Assembly (NCBI RefSeq): GCF_011745145.1
Contig: NZ_CP050191.1
Span: forward strand, 1,205,991-1,269,990
From: Mycobacterium sp. DL440
Lineage (GTDB): Bacteria > Actinomycetota > Actinomycetes > Mycobacteriales > Mycobacteriaceae
Direction: 5' to 3'
Length of the DNA stretch: 64,000 nucleotides
Position numbers and translations under genes: made by a program. Positions 26,507 through 35,309 of the stretch are shown here, one piece after another (the stretch's first letter is position 1; each line of letters begins with the position of its first letter). The notes beneath the pieces are model-generated. The model worked only from the letters and a program-made list of their open reading frames with translations. It did no database searches and had not been told where the DNA came from.

Positions 26507-27793
26507 CTACCTCACCGCCAGCAAGACGTCGCGCGCTGCACGTTCACCGCTGCGAACGGCGCCCTCCATATTGTCCGGCCAACTGCTGCGCCCTACGCCG
26601 GCGAAATGGATGAGACCGTGCGGACGGGTGAGCAGCGGTCCGAACCCGCACACTTGCCCAGGCGCGAACACGGCGTCACACCCGCCGATGTAACGCTCGT
26701 CGGCCCAGCGGAACACTGTCGGGCAGCGCAGATCGGCGCGGGTCTTGACGCCGAATGCGTCGGCCAGATCGTCCATGAGATCCGCATCGGACACGGCCCC
26801 TGCCATCGGGGGGACAAAGCCCGTGACTCGATCGTCACGCCGCCATGCACCCCAGAGGAAGCGGCCGCCGAGCACAGTGTTGTGTTTAACCGGATGTCCG
26901 GACGGCAAGCCGGCGATCACCTTTATGCCCGCGCCGACGTTCAATTGGGACAGCTCGGCGAGTGCGGTCGGCAAAGGTGGATCGAACTCGACGTGGGCAA
27001 CCTGCGGAACCGGTGTTGCCACGATGGCGTGGCGTGCGTGCACCGTCAGCTGCCCGGCTTCGGCCACTACTACGCCACCGACCTGTTGGAGCCGATGCAC
27101 GGGCGTGTTCAATCGGATGGATTCCGGGCCCAGCTCACGTGCAATGCGGACGCTGATCTCCTGAGCGCCCTCAGCGATGCGCCACTGAAATGTGGTGTTG
27201 GCGCTGCGAAGTGGGCCGCCTGCCAAGCGGAAGAACCACAGCATCTGCAGGAGGGACATCGAATCCAAATTCTGGCAGGCGGGCGATCCGATGAGCCGCT
27301 CGATGAGGTAGCGACCCTCAATGCCCAACCGACGGTCGTCGAGCCAATCGGCGACGGACCTGGCGTCGAGCCGTTCAGCGTCGGGCGCTGCCCAGGGCGC
27401 CGTCGGGTCGATACCACGCGAATCCCGCCCTGCGCACGCGAAAACCTTGGCGATATCGACCAAGGCACGTGGCGGTGGCAGCCGCCGACAGGTGTTCCCG
27501 CTCGGCAGGCGCCAGAGGACGGGGTGCCCGATGTTCCGCGCCGGTTCGGTGTGCAACCCCAGTTCGCGGACCAGCGCGCACATCCGCCGATGAGCGCGTC
27601 CTATCCATTCACCACCGAAATCGACTGTTCTCCCGTCGATTTCACGCGTGCGGGTGCGGCCGCCAACTTCGCCACGGGCCTCAAGGACCACAATTCGCCT
27701 ACCGGCCCGCCGTAACGTACGCGCCGCGTTGAGGCCTGCAAGTCCGGCGCCGACGATCACAACGTCGACGGGATTGCGGGTATCGTCCCGCAT
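26507..27793 (-). CDS. Flavin-dependent amine oxidase family protein
   Basis: A 428-residue FAD enzyme. The dinucleotide motif VVIVGAGLAGLNAARTLRRA and the GG doublet ARGEVGGRTRT are at the N-terminus; FGGEWIGRAHRRM follows, and IHFAGVGRSSWPDNMEGAVR is the C-terminal FAD-covering motif of monoamine oxidases. It should oxidise a primary or secondary amine, giving an aldehyde and peroxide. It is divergent from a TetR gene, with a palindrome between them that probably controls both. Confidence 0.88.
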   Translation of the reverse strand: MRDDTRNPVDVVIVGAGLAGLNAARTLRRAGRRIVVLEARGEVGGRTRTREIDGRTVDFGGEWIGRAHRRMCALVRELGLHTEPARNIGHPVLWRLPSGNTCRRLPPPRALVDIAKVFACAGRDSRGIDPTAPWAAPDAERLDARSVADWLDDRRLGIEGRYLIERLIGSPACQNLDSMSLLQMLWFFRLAGGPLRSANTTFQWRIAEGAQEISVRIARELGPESIRLNTPVHRLQQVGGVVVAEAGQLTVHARHAIVATPVPQVAHVEFDPPLPTALAELSQLNVGAGIKVIAGLPSGHPVKHNTVLGGRFLWGAWRRDDRVTGFVPPMAGAVSDADLMDDLADAFGVKTRADLRCPTVFRWADERYIGGCDAVFAPGQVCGFGPLLTRPHGLIHFAGVGRSSWPDNMEGAVRSGERAARDVLLAVR

Positions 27794-27804
27794 AAGACGA
27801 ACGT

Positions 27805-27822
27805 ATCAGACAAATGTCTCAT
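27805..27822. promoter_or_regulatory. Palindromic operator between amine oxidase and TetR
   Basis: The site reads ATCAGACAAATGTCTCAT, with AGACA and TGTCT arms around AA. It lies just upstream of both divergent starts (27793 and 27840). It is probably the binding site of the TetR protein at 27840. Confidence 0.6.
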
Positions 27823-27839
27823 TCTCGAGGGGTGATTCG

Positions 27840-28406
27840 ATGGCACGTCGACGAGGTAATCGCGAAGCGTTGCTTGAGGCCGCTGTCGCCTGCATCCAGG
27901 ACCGCGGCTATGGCCGCACGACAGCGCGCGATCTCGTCGACGCCTCCGGCACCAATCTCGGTGCCATCGGCTATCACTTCGGTTCCAAAGAAGGGCTGCT
28001 CAACGAAGCGCTGGCTGAATGTGGGCGGCGCTGGCTGGAACAGATCGCAATTGTCGCCGCAGAGCCCGCGGATGGTGCGACCGACCACTGGCAGCAGGTC
28101 ATCGCAGCGAGCCACCGCGCCGTGCTGCACGGCCGGCCGGTTGCTGTCGGCTATTTGGAGGCGTGGACGCAGGCGCAGCGTTCACCGGAACTTCGTCAGC
28201 AGCTGGCGGCGCACTACCGTGAATTCCGTGCTGCGGCAGCGGCCATCGCGACACCAGGCGGCGGGGGCGGCGATCCCGAAGGGCTGGCAGCTGTACTGGT
28301 TGCCGTCGCCGACGGTCTGATTGTTCAATGGCTGCTCGACCCGGATGCGTTGCCTGACCCCGAGCGGTTGGCCCGGGTTCTGATGCCGCTGGTGTCGTCC
28401 GCGTGA
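27840..28406 (+). CDS. TetR/AcrR family transcriptional regulator
   Basis: A 188-residue regulator: NREALLEAAVACIQDRGYG, then LVDASGTNLGAIGYHFGSKE as the helix-turn-helix. The ATG at 27840 follows GAGGGGTGATTCG. It is divergent from the amine oxidase and probably controls it through the palindrome at 27805-27822. A glycine-rich linker (PGGGGGDPEG) lies in the ligand domain. It converges on the YqeY gene with 12 bases between the stops. Confidence 0.9.
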   Translation: MARRRGNREALLEAAVACIQDRGYGRTTARDLVDASGTNLGAIGYHFGSKEGLLNEALAECGRRWLEQIAIVAAEPADGATDHWQQVIAASHRAVLHGRPVAVGYLEAWTQAQRSPELRQQLAAHYREFRAAAAAIATPGGGGGDPEGLAAVLVAVADGLIVQWLLDPDALPDPERLARVLMPLVSSA

Positions 28407-28418
28407 CGGCTCAGCGCA

Positions 28419-28796
28419 CTATCGTCGATCGACGCTGCAAAGGGTCTGGCTGAGAACTGCCGCCTGCGATCGCAGATCCGATGCTCGTTCGTGATGCCCG
28501 TTGGCGTTGTATTCGTCTGCCGCCGTGAGTCGTTCATCGACCTCGGCCTGAATCAGGCCGCGAATCTCGGCATCACTGAGCGCCCGGCGGGCGACCTCGG
28601 TCGAGCCCACCCCGGACACCGCACCCGCGATCGATCCACCGATGCGGGTATCCGTTTGATCGGCCCGCGGTGTCTCGGCGTTGTCGATGGCGCTCAACGC
28701 CGACCGGATCGCGGCTGTGCTGATGGTGTCGCGGGACTTACGCGCCGACAGCAGGGACTCGCGCAGTCGGTCGCGCCAGTGCTGGGCAGGGGTCAT
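28419..28796 (-). CDS. GatB/YqeY domain protein
   Basis: A 125-residue protein resembling the YqeY family, related to the tail domain of amidotransferase subunit GatB. Family marks are WRDRLRESLLSARKSRDTIS and AAIRSALSAIDNAE at the N-terminus, and DAEIRGLIQAEVDERLTAAD with DLRSQAAVL at the C-terminus. Members may bind tRNA, but their role is poorly known. It stands alone and converges on the TetR gene. Confidence 0.8.
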   Translation of the reverse strand: MTPAQHWRDRLRESLLSARKSRDTISTAAIRSALSAIDNAETPRADQTDTRIGGSIAGAVSGVGSTEVARRALSDAEIRGLIQAEVDERLTAADEYNANGHHERASDLRSQAAVLSQTLCSVDRR

Positions 28797-29017
28797 GGCA
28801 GGCCAACCTATGCGGTCTCAGTGGCGGCGTCGAGGGATTTACGCACGCTCATCAGCGGCGAGCGTGCGCTGATTGTGGACGAAATGCGGCGTGTCGGGGG
28901 ACAGACACGCACGCGCGCGGTGCAAAGCGGTGCAAGACGAGAACCCGAAAGGCTTACCGGAAGGGTTGATGGGATAGGTTGCTTTACGATTTCGGTCATT
29001 TTTGGAAAGGAAGCTAG

Positions 29018-29785
29018 ATGGAGATCGAAGGCAAGAAGACTATCGTCGTCGGCGGCGCGTCGGGCTTCGGCCGGGCCACCGCCGAGGCCTTGGCCAAGCG
29101 CGGCGCGAGCGTGGCTGTGCTGGACCGGCCGCAATCCAAAGGGCAGGAAGTGGCCGACGCGATCGGCGGCTCGTTCTTGGCCGTTGACGTCACCGACTTC
29201 GACGGCACCGAAAAGGTGCTGGAAGAGGCCGTCGGCGCACTGGGTGGCCTGCACATCATCGTGACCACGGCCGGTGGCGGCATCGGCGAGCGCACCATCA
29301 AGAAGGACGGACCGCACAGCCTGGATTCGTTCCGCTCCACCATCGACCTCAACCTGATCGGCACGTTCAACATCAGCCGGCTCGCGGCGTGGCACATGAG
29401 CAAGAACGAGCCCGTCGACGCAGAAGCCGAGGAGCGCGGCGTCATCATCAACACCGCCTCCATCGCGGCGTTCGAGGGCCAGATCGGGCAGGTCGCCTAC
29501 ACCGCGTCCAAGGCAGCCATCGCCGGCATGTGCCTGACCATGGCGCGCGACCTGGGCAGCCTGGGCATCCGGGTGCTGGCCATCGCGCCGAGCCTGTTCG
29601 CCACCGGCCTGACCGAGGGCATTCCCGACGAGTTCGCCGCGGTGCTCACCAAGGACGCCGCGTTCCCCAAGCGTCTCGGCAAGCCCGAGGAGTACGCCAA
29701 GCTCGCCGTCGCGATCGCCGAGAACCCGATGCTCAACGGCCAGTGCCTGCGTTTGGACGCCGGCCAGCGGTTCGCCCCCAAGTAG
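29018..29785 (+). CDS. SDR family oxidoreductase, 17-beta-HSD type 10-like
   Basis: A 255-residue SDR. The cofactor motif is IVVGGASGFGRATAEALAKR, the active site IINTASIAAFEGQIGQVAYT with TASKAAIAG, and the tail IAPSLFATGLTEGIP. The pattern matches the human HSD17B10 (3-hydroxyacyl-CoA dehydrogenase) group, so it likely acts on 3-hydroxyacyl-CoA or hydroxysteroids. The ATG has AAAGGAAG upstream. A perfect 15-base hairpin follows its stop. Confidence 0.9.
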   Translation: MEIEGKKTIVVGGASGFGRATAEALAKRGASVAVLDRPQSKGQEVADAIGGSFLAVDVTDFDGTEKVLEEAVGALGGLHIIVTTAGGGIGERTIKKDGPHSLDSFRSTIDLNLIGTFNISRLAAWHMSKNEPVDAEAEERGVIINTASIAAFEGQIGQVAYTASKAAIAGMCLTMARDLGSLGIRVLAIAPSLFATGLTEGIPDEFAAVLTKDAAFPKRLGKPEEYAKLAVAIAENPMLNGQCLRLDAGQRFAPK

Positions 29786-29791
29786 TGTGAG

Positions 29792-29836
29792 TTCCGGCGT
29801 GATCGACGGCGCCCAGCGTCATCGATCACGCCGGAA
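29792..29836 (+). terminator. Hairpin terminator after SDR
   Basis: TTCCGGCGTGATCGA at 29792-29806 pairs perfectly with 29822-29836 around a 15-base loop, just after the SDR stop at 29785 and before the next ribosome site. There is no T run, as usual in mycobacteria. Confidence 0.7.
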
Positions 29837-29856
29837 TCGCATACCCGGGAGGCGTC

Positions 29857-31593
29857 ATGGCGACCATTGCAGACCACTTCATCTCCGCCCTGACGTTGAG
29901 CGGGGTAAGGCGCGTCTACGGCCTTCCGGGTGACAGCCTCAACGGATTCACCGACGCCATCCGCCGCAGCGCCGATATCGCCTGGGAGCATGTCCGTCAC
30001 GAGGAGACCGCGGCCTTCGCCGCGGCCGCCGATGCCGCCCTGACCGGTCAACTGGCCGTGTGCGCGGGCAGTTGTGGGCCGGGCAATCTGCACCTGATCA
30101 ACGGCCTGTTCGACGCGCAGCGCAGCCGTGTGCCGGTGCTGGCCATCGCCGCCCACATTCCGCGCACCGAGATCGGGTCGGAGTACTTCCAGGAGACCCA
30201 CCCGCAGGACCTGTTTCGCGAGTGCAGTGTGTATTGCGAACTGGTCAGCACCCCCGAGATGGCACCGCGCATCCTGGAGATGGCCATGCGCACGGCCGTC
30301 GAGGAAAACGGTGTGGCGGTCGTCGTGATACCGGGCGAGATCTTCCTGCAGCGCGCGGGGGAGAGCGGCTGGACGGCCCGCCCGGTGCGGCCCACCCGAT
30401 CGATCCTGCGCCCCGACGACGAGTCGGTGCGCAGGGCCGCCGACATCCTCAACGCCGCCGAGCGGGTCACCATTCTCGGCGGGGCCGGCGTCGCGGGGTC
30501 CCACGACGCCCTGATCGAACTGGCCTCAACGCTGCAGGCTCCCGTTGTCCACGCGTTGCGCGGCAAGGAATTCATCGAGTACGACAACCCGTTCGACGTC
30601 GGCATGACCGGACTGCTGGGCTTCGCGTCGGGCTACAAGGCCATCAAAGAGGCCGACACCCTGCTGATGCTGGGCACCGACTTCCCGTATCAGCAGTTCT
30701 ATCCCGAGGGCGCCACCGTTATCCAGGTGGACATCCGCGGGCGCAACCTCGGCCGGCGCACCCCGGTCGACCTGGGGCTGCGCGGCAGTGTGCGTGACAC
30801 CTTGGCCGCATTGCAGCCGCTGTTGCGGCCCAAAACCGACCGCGATCACCTCGATCGATCCCTGAAGCACTACCGCAAGACCCGCGCCACCCTCGATTCA
30901 CTGGCGGTCAACGACCGGGACAAGACCCCGATCCGGCCGGAATATGTTGCCGCGCTTGCTGACCGGCTTGCCTCCGATGATGCGGTGTTCACCTGTGATG
31001 TCGGGTCCCCGGTGGTGTGGGCGGCGCGGTATCTGACCATGAACGGCCGGCGCCGGCTGCTCGGGTCGTTCAACCACGGCACCATGGCCAATGCGCTGCC
31101 ACACGGGATCGGCGCCCAGACCGCGTTTCCCGGCCGGCAGGTGGTCGCCCTGGCCGGTGACGGCGGGCTGACCATGCTCTTCGGCGAGCTGGTGACGCTG
31201 ATCCAGAACAAGCTGCCGGTCAAGGTGATCGTGTTCAACAACTCGTCGCTGAACTTCGTCGAGCTGGAGATGAAGGCCGCGGGCATCGTCACGTTCGGCA
31301 CCGACCTGGTCAACCCCGATTTCGCCGCTGTTGCCCAGGCCATGGGCATATTCGGCAGGCGGGTCACTGAACCGGCAGACCTCGAACGCGCCATCGCCGA
31401 CGCATTCGCCCACGATGGCCCGGCCCTGATCGACGTGCACACCGCGCGTCAGGAACTGTCGATACCCCCGGCGATCACCGTCGAACAGGCAAAGGGCTTC
31501 TCGCTGTACGCGATCCGCACCATCCTGGCCGGGCGTGCCGACGAACTGCTCGACCTGGTCACCACCAACGTGGCCCGCCGCATCCTGGACTGA
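29857..31593 (+). CDS. Thiamine-diphosphate enzyme, pyruvate dehydrogenase (quinone)/PoxB-like
   Basis: A 578-residue three-domain ThDP enzyme. The N-terminal pyrimidine-binding part has RVYGLPGDSLNGF and the catalytic glutamate in WEHVRHEETAAFAAAADA. The C-terminal diphosphate site is LAGDGGLTMLFGELVTLIQN (GDG, then 30 residues, to NNSSLNF). The pattern fits pyruvate:quinone oxidoreductase, which turns pyruvate into acetate and CO2 and passes electrons to the quinone pool. The C-terminal segment would hold the membrane-binding helix. The ATG follows GGGAGG. Confidence 0.88.
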   Translation: MATIADHFISALTLSGVRRVYGLPGDSLNGFTDAIRRSADIAWEHVRHEETAAFAAAADAALTGQLAVCAGSCGPGNLHLINGLFDAQRSRVPVLAIAAHIPRTEIGSEYFQETHPQDLFRECSVYCELVSTPEMAPRILEMAMRTAVEENGVAVVVIPGEIFLQRAGESGWTARPVRPTRSILRPDDESVRRAADILNAAERVTILGGAGVAGSHDALIELASTLQAPVVHALRGKEFIEYDNPFDVGMTGLLGFASGYKAIKEADTLLMLGTDFPYQQFYPEGATVIQVDIRGRNLGRRTPVDLGLRGSVRDTLAALQPLLRPKTDRDHLDRSLKHYRKTRATLDSLAVNDRDKTPIRPEYVAALADRLASDDAVFTCDVGSPVVWAARYLTMNGRRRLLGSFNHGTMANALPHGIGAQTAFPGRQVVALAGDGGLTMLFGELVTLIQNKLPVKVIVFNNSSLNFVELEMKAAGIVTFGTDLVNPDFAAVAQAMGIFGRRVTEPADLERAIADAFAHDGPALIDVHTARQELSIPPAITVEQAKGFSLYAIRTILAGRADELLDLVTTNVARRILD

Positions 31594-31597
31594 GCGC

Positions 31598-32272
31598 TCA
31601 GGCCGGCCGGGGAATCGTGGCCGCCGTGCTCTGGCCCAGCCATTTCGGGATCGCCCGGCGGACATCGCTGGACCCCGACAGCGCCACACTCCCGTCGAGC
31701 ACCGCCCGCGCCCAGCCGGCATCGCCGCGCCAGATCTCGATCAATGTGCGCAGGCTGGTCTGCACGGTGCCGTCCACCTCGTAACCCGGATCGAAATCGC
31801 AGACGTCGGCCTGCCCGTCGCTCACTACCAGCCACCACCTCGACGCCTTGGGGTCGACACCATCGAGGACAAACGCGACCGTGGTGCGCGAGCGCGGCCA
31901 GTCCGCAAGCGGAATGGTGCGGCGCATATCCCACATCAGCAGATGCGGATCGAGGTCCTCCTCGCCGAGTTCACCGATCCACCGCACACCCCACGACCCG
32001 AGCGCGTCGACCACGCCGGCAAGTTCCTGACCGCACGGGGTCAGGGAATAGCTAGTGCGCCCATCTATCTCGGAACGCTCGATCACTCCGGCGCGGGCCA
32101 ACGACTTCAGCCGCTTCGACAACAGCGCCGGGGACATCTTCGGGACGCCGCGACGTAGATCGTTGAAATGTGCGCTGCCCCGCAGCAGTTCCCGGACCAC
32201 CAGCAAGGTCCAGCGTTCGTCGAGCAGTTCCATGGCCTTGGCCACGGGACAGAACTGGCCATACGTCGACAT
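31598..32272 (-). CDS. HxlR-type winged-helix regulator with C-terminal SCP2-like domain
   Basis: A 224-residue protein. Residues 1-100 are a clear HxlR winged helix: GQFCPVAKAMELLDERWTLL, FNDLRRGVPKMSPALLSKRL, and SYSLTPCGQEL. The remaining 120 residues resemble a sterol-carrier-protein type domain (RTTVAFVLDGV, WRGDAGWARAVLDGSVALSG), which probably senses a lipid or substrate. It is divergent from a methyltransferase, and the intergenic region holds an inverted repeat at 32336-32379. The ATG at 32272 was chosen to start at the HxlR domain. Confidence 0.85.
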   Translation of the reverse strand: MSTYGQFCPVAKAMELLDERWTLLVVRELLRGSAHFNDLRRGVPKMSPALLSKRLKSLARAGVIERSEIDGRTSYSLTPCGQELAGVVDALGSWGVRWIGELGEEDLDPHLLMWDMRRTIPLADWPRSRTTVAFVLDGVDPKASRWWLVVSDGQADVCDFDPGYEVDGTVQTSLRTLIEIWRGDAGWARAVLDGSVALSGSSDVRRAIPKWLGQSTAATIPRPA

Positions 32273-32335
32273 GGGCGGTGTACCTCCCGGGAAAGTGCGT
32301 GGCTTTCTAAGTACACCGCTGTCGGGCCTCCGAAG

Positions 32336-32379
32336 CCAGTACAGATCCAGAACCAGACCCACTACAGATCTGGTACTGG
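32336..32379. promoter_or_regulatory. Inverted repeat between HxlR-type regulator and methyltransferase
   Basis: CCAGTACAGATC at 32336-32347 and GATCTGGTACTGG at 32367-32379 are complementary apart from one extra base. They are about 30 bases apart and lie 64 bases or more from both divergent starts. This may be a double operator of the HxlR-type protein. Confidence 0.55.
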
Positions 32380-32433
32380 ATCGGGTGCGCCGCGCGGGAT
32401 GACGATGGAGCCAACCTGGAAAGGAATCCCGCC

Positions 32434-33249
32434 ATGAACGTCACGACCACCAATGATGAGCTTGAGGCCAAACACCGGGCGCTGTGGGCGTTGGGTGACT
32501 ACGCGGAGATCGCCGCGAACATTGTGCGCCCACTGGGTCCCGTACTGGTCGAGGCCAGCGGCATCGGACCCGGTGACCGCGTACTCGACGTGGCGGCCGG
32601 GACCGGTAACGTGGCCATTCCCGCTGCCGCGACGGGTGCGCAGGTGACCGCGAGCGACCTGTGTCCGGAACTGGTCGAACAGGGCCGCCGGTTGAGCGCC
32701 GAGGCCCACGTGACCATCGACTGGGCCGAGGGCAACGCCGAGGCGTTGCCCTACGCCGACGATTCCTTCGATGCGGTGCTCTCCTGCATCGGGGTAATGT
32801 TCGCTCCGCACCACCAGCAGGCCGCCGACGAACTGCTGCGCGTCACCCGCCCGGGCGGCCGGATCGGGCTGATCTCGTGGACGCCAGAGGGATTCATCGG
32901 ACAGTTGTTCGCCACCATGAAGCCGTATGCGCCCGCGCCGCCTCCCGGAGTCTCCCCACCGCCGCGGTGGGGAGACGAGCAGTATCTGCGCACCCTGCTG
33001 GGTGCCGGGCTCGGCGAGTTGACCTGTGAACGGAGGGAATTGGACGTCACCGCATACCCCGACGGTGCAGCGTTCCGTGATTATTTCAAGGCCAACTACG
33101 GCCCCACGATCTCGGCCTACCGGGCCATCGCCGCCGATGCCGATCGGGTCGCGGAACTGGACGCGGCGATCGCCGCACTGGGCGACCGGTTCCTCACCGG
33201 TTCCACGATGCGATGGGAATACCTGCTGACACTGGCGAACGTGCACTGA
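32434..33249 (+). CDS. Class I SAM-dependent methyltransferase
   Basis: A 271-residue methyltransferase. Motif I is RVLDVAAGTGNVAIPAA, followed by the acidic end of strand 2 in VTASDLCPELV and the post-I motif EALPYADDSFDAVLSCIGVM. The acceptor is unknown; small-molecule methylation of the UbiE type is likely. The ATG follows GGAAAGGAATCC. It is divergent from the HxlR-type regulator and may be controlled by it. The phosphotransferase gene follows after 29 bases. Confidence 0.88.
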   Translation: MNVTTTNDELEAKHRALWALGDYAEIAANIVRPLGPVLVEASGIGPGDRVLDVAAGTGNVAIPAAATGAQVTASDLCPELVEQGRRLSAEAHVTIDWAEGNAEALPYADDSFDAVLSCIGVMFAPHHQQAADELLRVTRPGGRIGLISWTPEGFIGQLFATMKPYAPAPPPGVSPPPRWGDEQYLRTLLGAGLGELTCERRELDVTAYPDGAAFRDYFKANYGPTISAYRAIAADADRVAELDAAIAALGDRFLTGSTMRWEYLLTLANVH

Positions 33250-33278
33250 TCCGGAAGGGCAGCTGGCACCATGGCTGC

Positions 33279-34343
33279 ATGCCCGACGACGTACCGGAAT
33301 TGCCCACGCTCAGCGCCCCCGATCAGGACGCCGTTGGACGCTGGCTGGGCGAGCAGGGGATCGGAACGACCCTGACCGACGTGGCGCCGCTGACCGGCGG
33401 GACCCAGAACATCGTCGTGGGCATGTGCGTCGACGGACGCCGAATGGTGTTGCGGCGCCCGCCTTTACATCCGCGGCCGACCAGTGACAAGACCATGCTG
33501 CGGGAGATCGCGGTGCTGCGCACGCTGGCGGGCTCGGCCGTGCCCCATCCGGGATTCATCGCCGCCTGCACCGACCTCGACGTGATCGGCGTGGTGTTCT
33601 ACCTGATGGAGGAGGTCGACGGGTTCAACCCGGGTACCGACGTGAGCCAGGCCTACCGGGACGATGCCGACCTGCGCTACCGGGTCGGGCTGTCCTATGC
33701 GGGGAGTCTCGCGGAACTGGGCAATGTCGCCTGGGAGAACAGTGAGCTCGCCGCCATCCGCCGGCCCGGATCATTTCTGGCCCGCCAGGTTCCGCAGTTT
33801 CTCGGATTGCTCGAGAGCTATCGCCACGAGCAGTATTCACCCGAGTCGTTGACGGGCGTGGGGGAGCTGGCGCAATGGCTTGAGGACAACCGCCCGCCCG
33901 ACGCCGAGCCCGGCATCATGCACGGCGACGCGCATCTCAACAATGTCCTGCTGCGCCGAGATGCCCCCGAACTGGCCGCGTTCATCGACTGGGAGATGTG
34001 CACGATCGGCGATCCGCTGCTCGATCTCGGGTGGATGCTGGTGTGCTGGCCCGACGACCCCAATCCCATCAACGCGGGGTCGGCACTGGCTGCGCTCGGC
34101 GGACTGGCCCACCGCAGTGAACTGATCGAGGCGTATCGCGCCGCCGGAGGCCGCCAGACCGACCGGCTGGATTGGTATGTGGCGCTGGCCTGCTTCAAAC
34201 TCGGCATCGTCATCGAGGGCACCTGGTCGCGATACCTGGCCGGGCGGGCCAGCCGTGATGCCGGCGAGCAACTGCACGCGTCAGCGGAGAACCTCCTCGC
34301 GCTGGGTACGCGGATTGCCAAGGGGGACAATCCCTTCGAGTGA
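33279..34343 (+). CDS. Phosphotransferase family protein (APH fold)
   Basis: A 354-residue APH-fold protein: LTGGTQNIVVGM at the nucleotide loop, GIMHGDAHLNNVLL at the catalytic loop and FIDWEMCTIGDPLLDLGW at the metal site. It resembles the kinase-like proteins linked to acyl-CoA dehydrogenases in mycobacteria (ACAD10-type), so the substrate is probably a hydroxyacyl group rather than an antibiotic. The start at 33279 is the first ATG in frame near the methyltransferase end; a small frame extension upstream overlaps that gene. A family A hairpin follows. Confidence 0.82.
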   Translation: MPDDVPELPTLSAPDQDAVGRWLGEQGIGTTLTDVAPLTGGTQNIVVGMCVDGRRMVLRRPPLHPRPTSDKTMLREIAVLRTLAGSAVPHPGFIAACTDLDVIGVVFYLMEEVDGFNPGTDVSQAYRDDADLRYRVGLSYAGSLAELGNVAWENSELAAIRRPGSFLARQVPQFLGLLESYRHEQYSPESLTGVGELAQWLEDNRPPDAEPGIMHGDAHLNNVLLRRDAPELAAFIDWEMCTIGDPLLDLGWMLVCWPDDPNPINAGSALAALGGLAHRSELIEAYRAAGGRQTDRLDWYVALACFKLGIVIEGTWSRYLAGRASRDAGEQLHASAENLLALGTRIAKGDNPFE

Positions 34344-34358
34344 CGTGCGAGCCCCCTG

Positions 34359-34418
34359 GCGAGCAGACGCTGCGGTACCCGGAAATGGACGAAATGGGGT
34401 GCATTCACGTCTGCTCGC
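34359..34418. repeat. Hairpin repeat family A, copy A4 (decayed centre)
   Basis: GCGAGCAGACG at 34359-34369 pairs with CGTCTGCTCGC at 34408-34418; the 38-base centre pairs only in part. It lies between convergent genes ending at 34343 and 34429, as do the other copies. Confidence 0.75.
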
Positions 34419-34428
34419 GCTGGATGAG

Positions 34429-35190
34429 TCAGTACGTATCGAGGGCGAGCTTGACGGCAAGCGCCACACCCGCCGCGCCGATCAGAAACCGCAACGGGGT
34501 GGCAGGCGCGTGGCGAACCACGATCGGACCCAATCGGGAGCCGATCAGGCAACCGATACCCAGCGGCACCACCGCGCCCCAGTGCACCGGAGCGAAGAAC
34601 ACGAAGATGAGCGCGGCGACGGCGTTCGCGACGCCGGAGATGACATTCTTGCCCGCATTGGCATGCGCCAGCGTTGCACCACCCGCACGGAGCAACAGCG
34701 CAAGCAGCAGCACCCCGGCCGCCGCTCCGAAATAGCCGCCGTAGATGGTGATCAGGAAGATGGCGGCGGCTTCCGATGCGGCCCGGATCCGGTGCTGATT
34801 ATGGTTGGCGATGCGGGATTCGCGGTGTTCGCGGCGCGGCAGGAGAATCGCCACGGACGCGAAACCGATCAGGATCGGCACCACCCGTTCGAACCCCTCA
34901 GCCGGGGTGGACAGCAGTAGTGCCGCCCCGGCCACTCCGCCGAGCGCGGCGACCGGAATGATCCGCTTGAGCCAGGCCCCTTGTCCGGCCAGTTCTGGCC
35001 GTGAGCCCCAGACCGAACCGACACCGTTGAACACCACAGCCACCGTGTTGGTCACGTTCGCCGTCACCGGGGGCAACCCGACCATCAGCAGCGCGGGGTA
35101 AGTGGCCACCGAGGCCAGTCCGGCGATGCTGCCGGTGAGCCCGCCGGCGATTCCGGCGAAAAAGAGCAGCGCAACGTCGGCGATACTCAT
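34429..35190 (-). CDS. TauE/SafE family sulfite/organosulfonate exporter
   Basis: A 253-residue membrane protein with seven or eight hydrophobic segments and the two TauE repeats: FAGIAGGLTGSIAGLASVAT in the first half, IYGGYFGAAAGVLLLALLLR in the second. Members export sulfite, sulfoacetate or related anions, though many are uncharacterised. It converges on the phosphotransferase and is divergent from the leucine-leader gene. The substrate is not predictable. Confidence 0.85.
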   Translation of the reverse strand: MSIADVALLFFAGIAGGLTGSIAGLASVATYPALLMVGLPPVTANVTNTVAVVFNGVGSVWGSRPELAGQGAWLKRIIPVAALGGVAGAALLLSTPAEGFERVVPILIGFASVAILLPRREHRESRIANHNQHRIRAASEAAAIFLITIYGGYFGAAAGVLLLALLLRAGGATLAHANAGKNVISGVANAVAALIFVFFAPVHWGAVVPLGIGCLIGSRLGPIVVRHAPATPLRFLIGAAGVALAVKLALDTY

Positions 35191-35230
35191 GCGGCGTCCA
35201 CTCCGCCGAGACTACGTAGCCACAAAGTGT

Positions 35231-35260
35231 TTGCGTGACCGGCCAGGCCGGGTCTAGCAT
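35231..35260 (+). promoter_or_regulatory. Promoter of the leucine-type leader
   Basis: A TTGCGT at 35231-35236 and a TAGCAT at 35255-35260 are 18 bases apart. The -10 is 7 bases before a GTG at 35268, the usual distance for a mycobacterial start site on the first base of a leaderless gene. Confidence 0.6.
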
Positions 35261-35267
35261 CGCCAAC

Positions 35268-35309
35268 GTGCCAAGGCGACTCGTAGTAGCAACCCGCAGC
35301 GGGGTCTGA
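35268..35309 (+). CDS. Leader peptide with Leu/Val codons (attenuator control)
   Basis: A 13-codon open frame MPRRLVVATRSGV ends in TGA at 35307-35309. It holds Leu-Val-Val in a row and a final Val, as expected for a branched-chain amino-acid attenuator. It appears to be leaderless. Its 3' part forms one arm of a strong hairpin, so ribosome stalling at the Leu/Val codons could change RNA folding. The downstream protein is a LeuA allosteric domain, which supports the link to leucine. Confidence 0.65.
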   Translation: MPRRLVVATRSGV

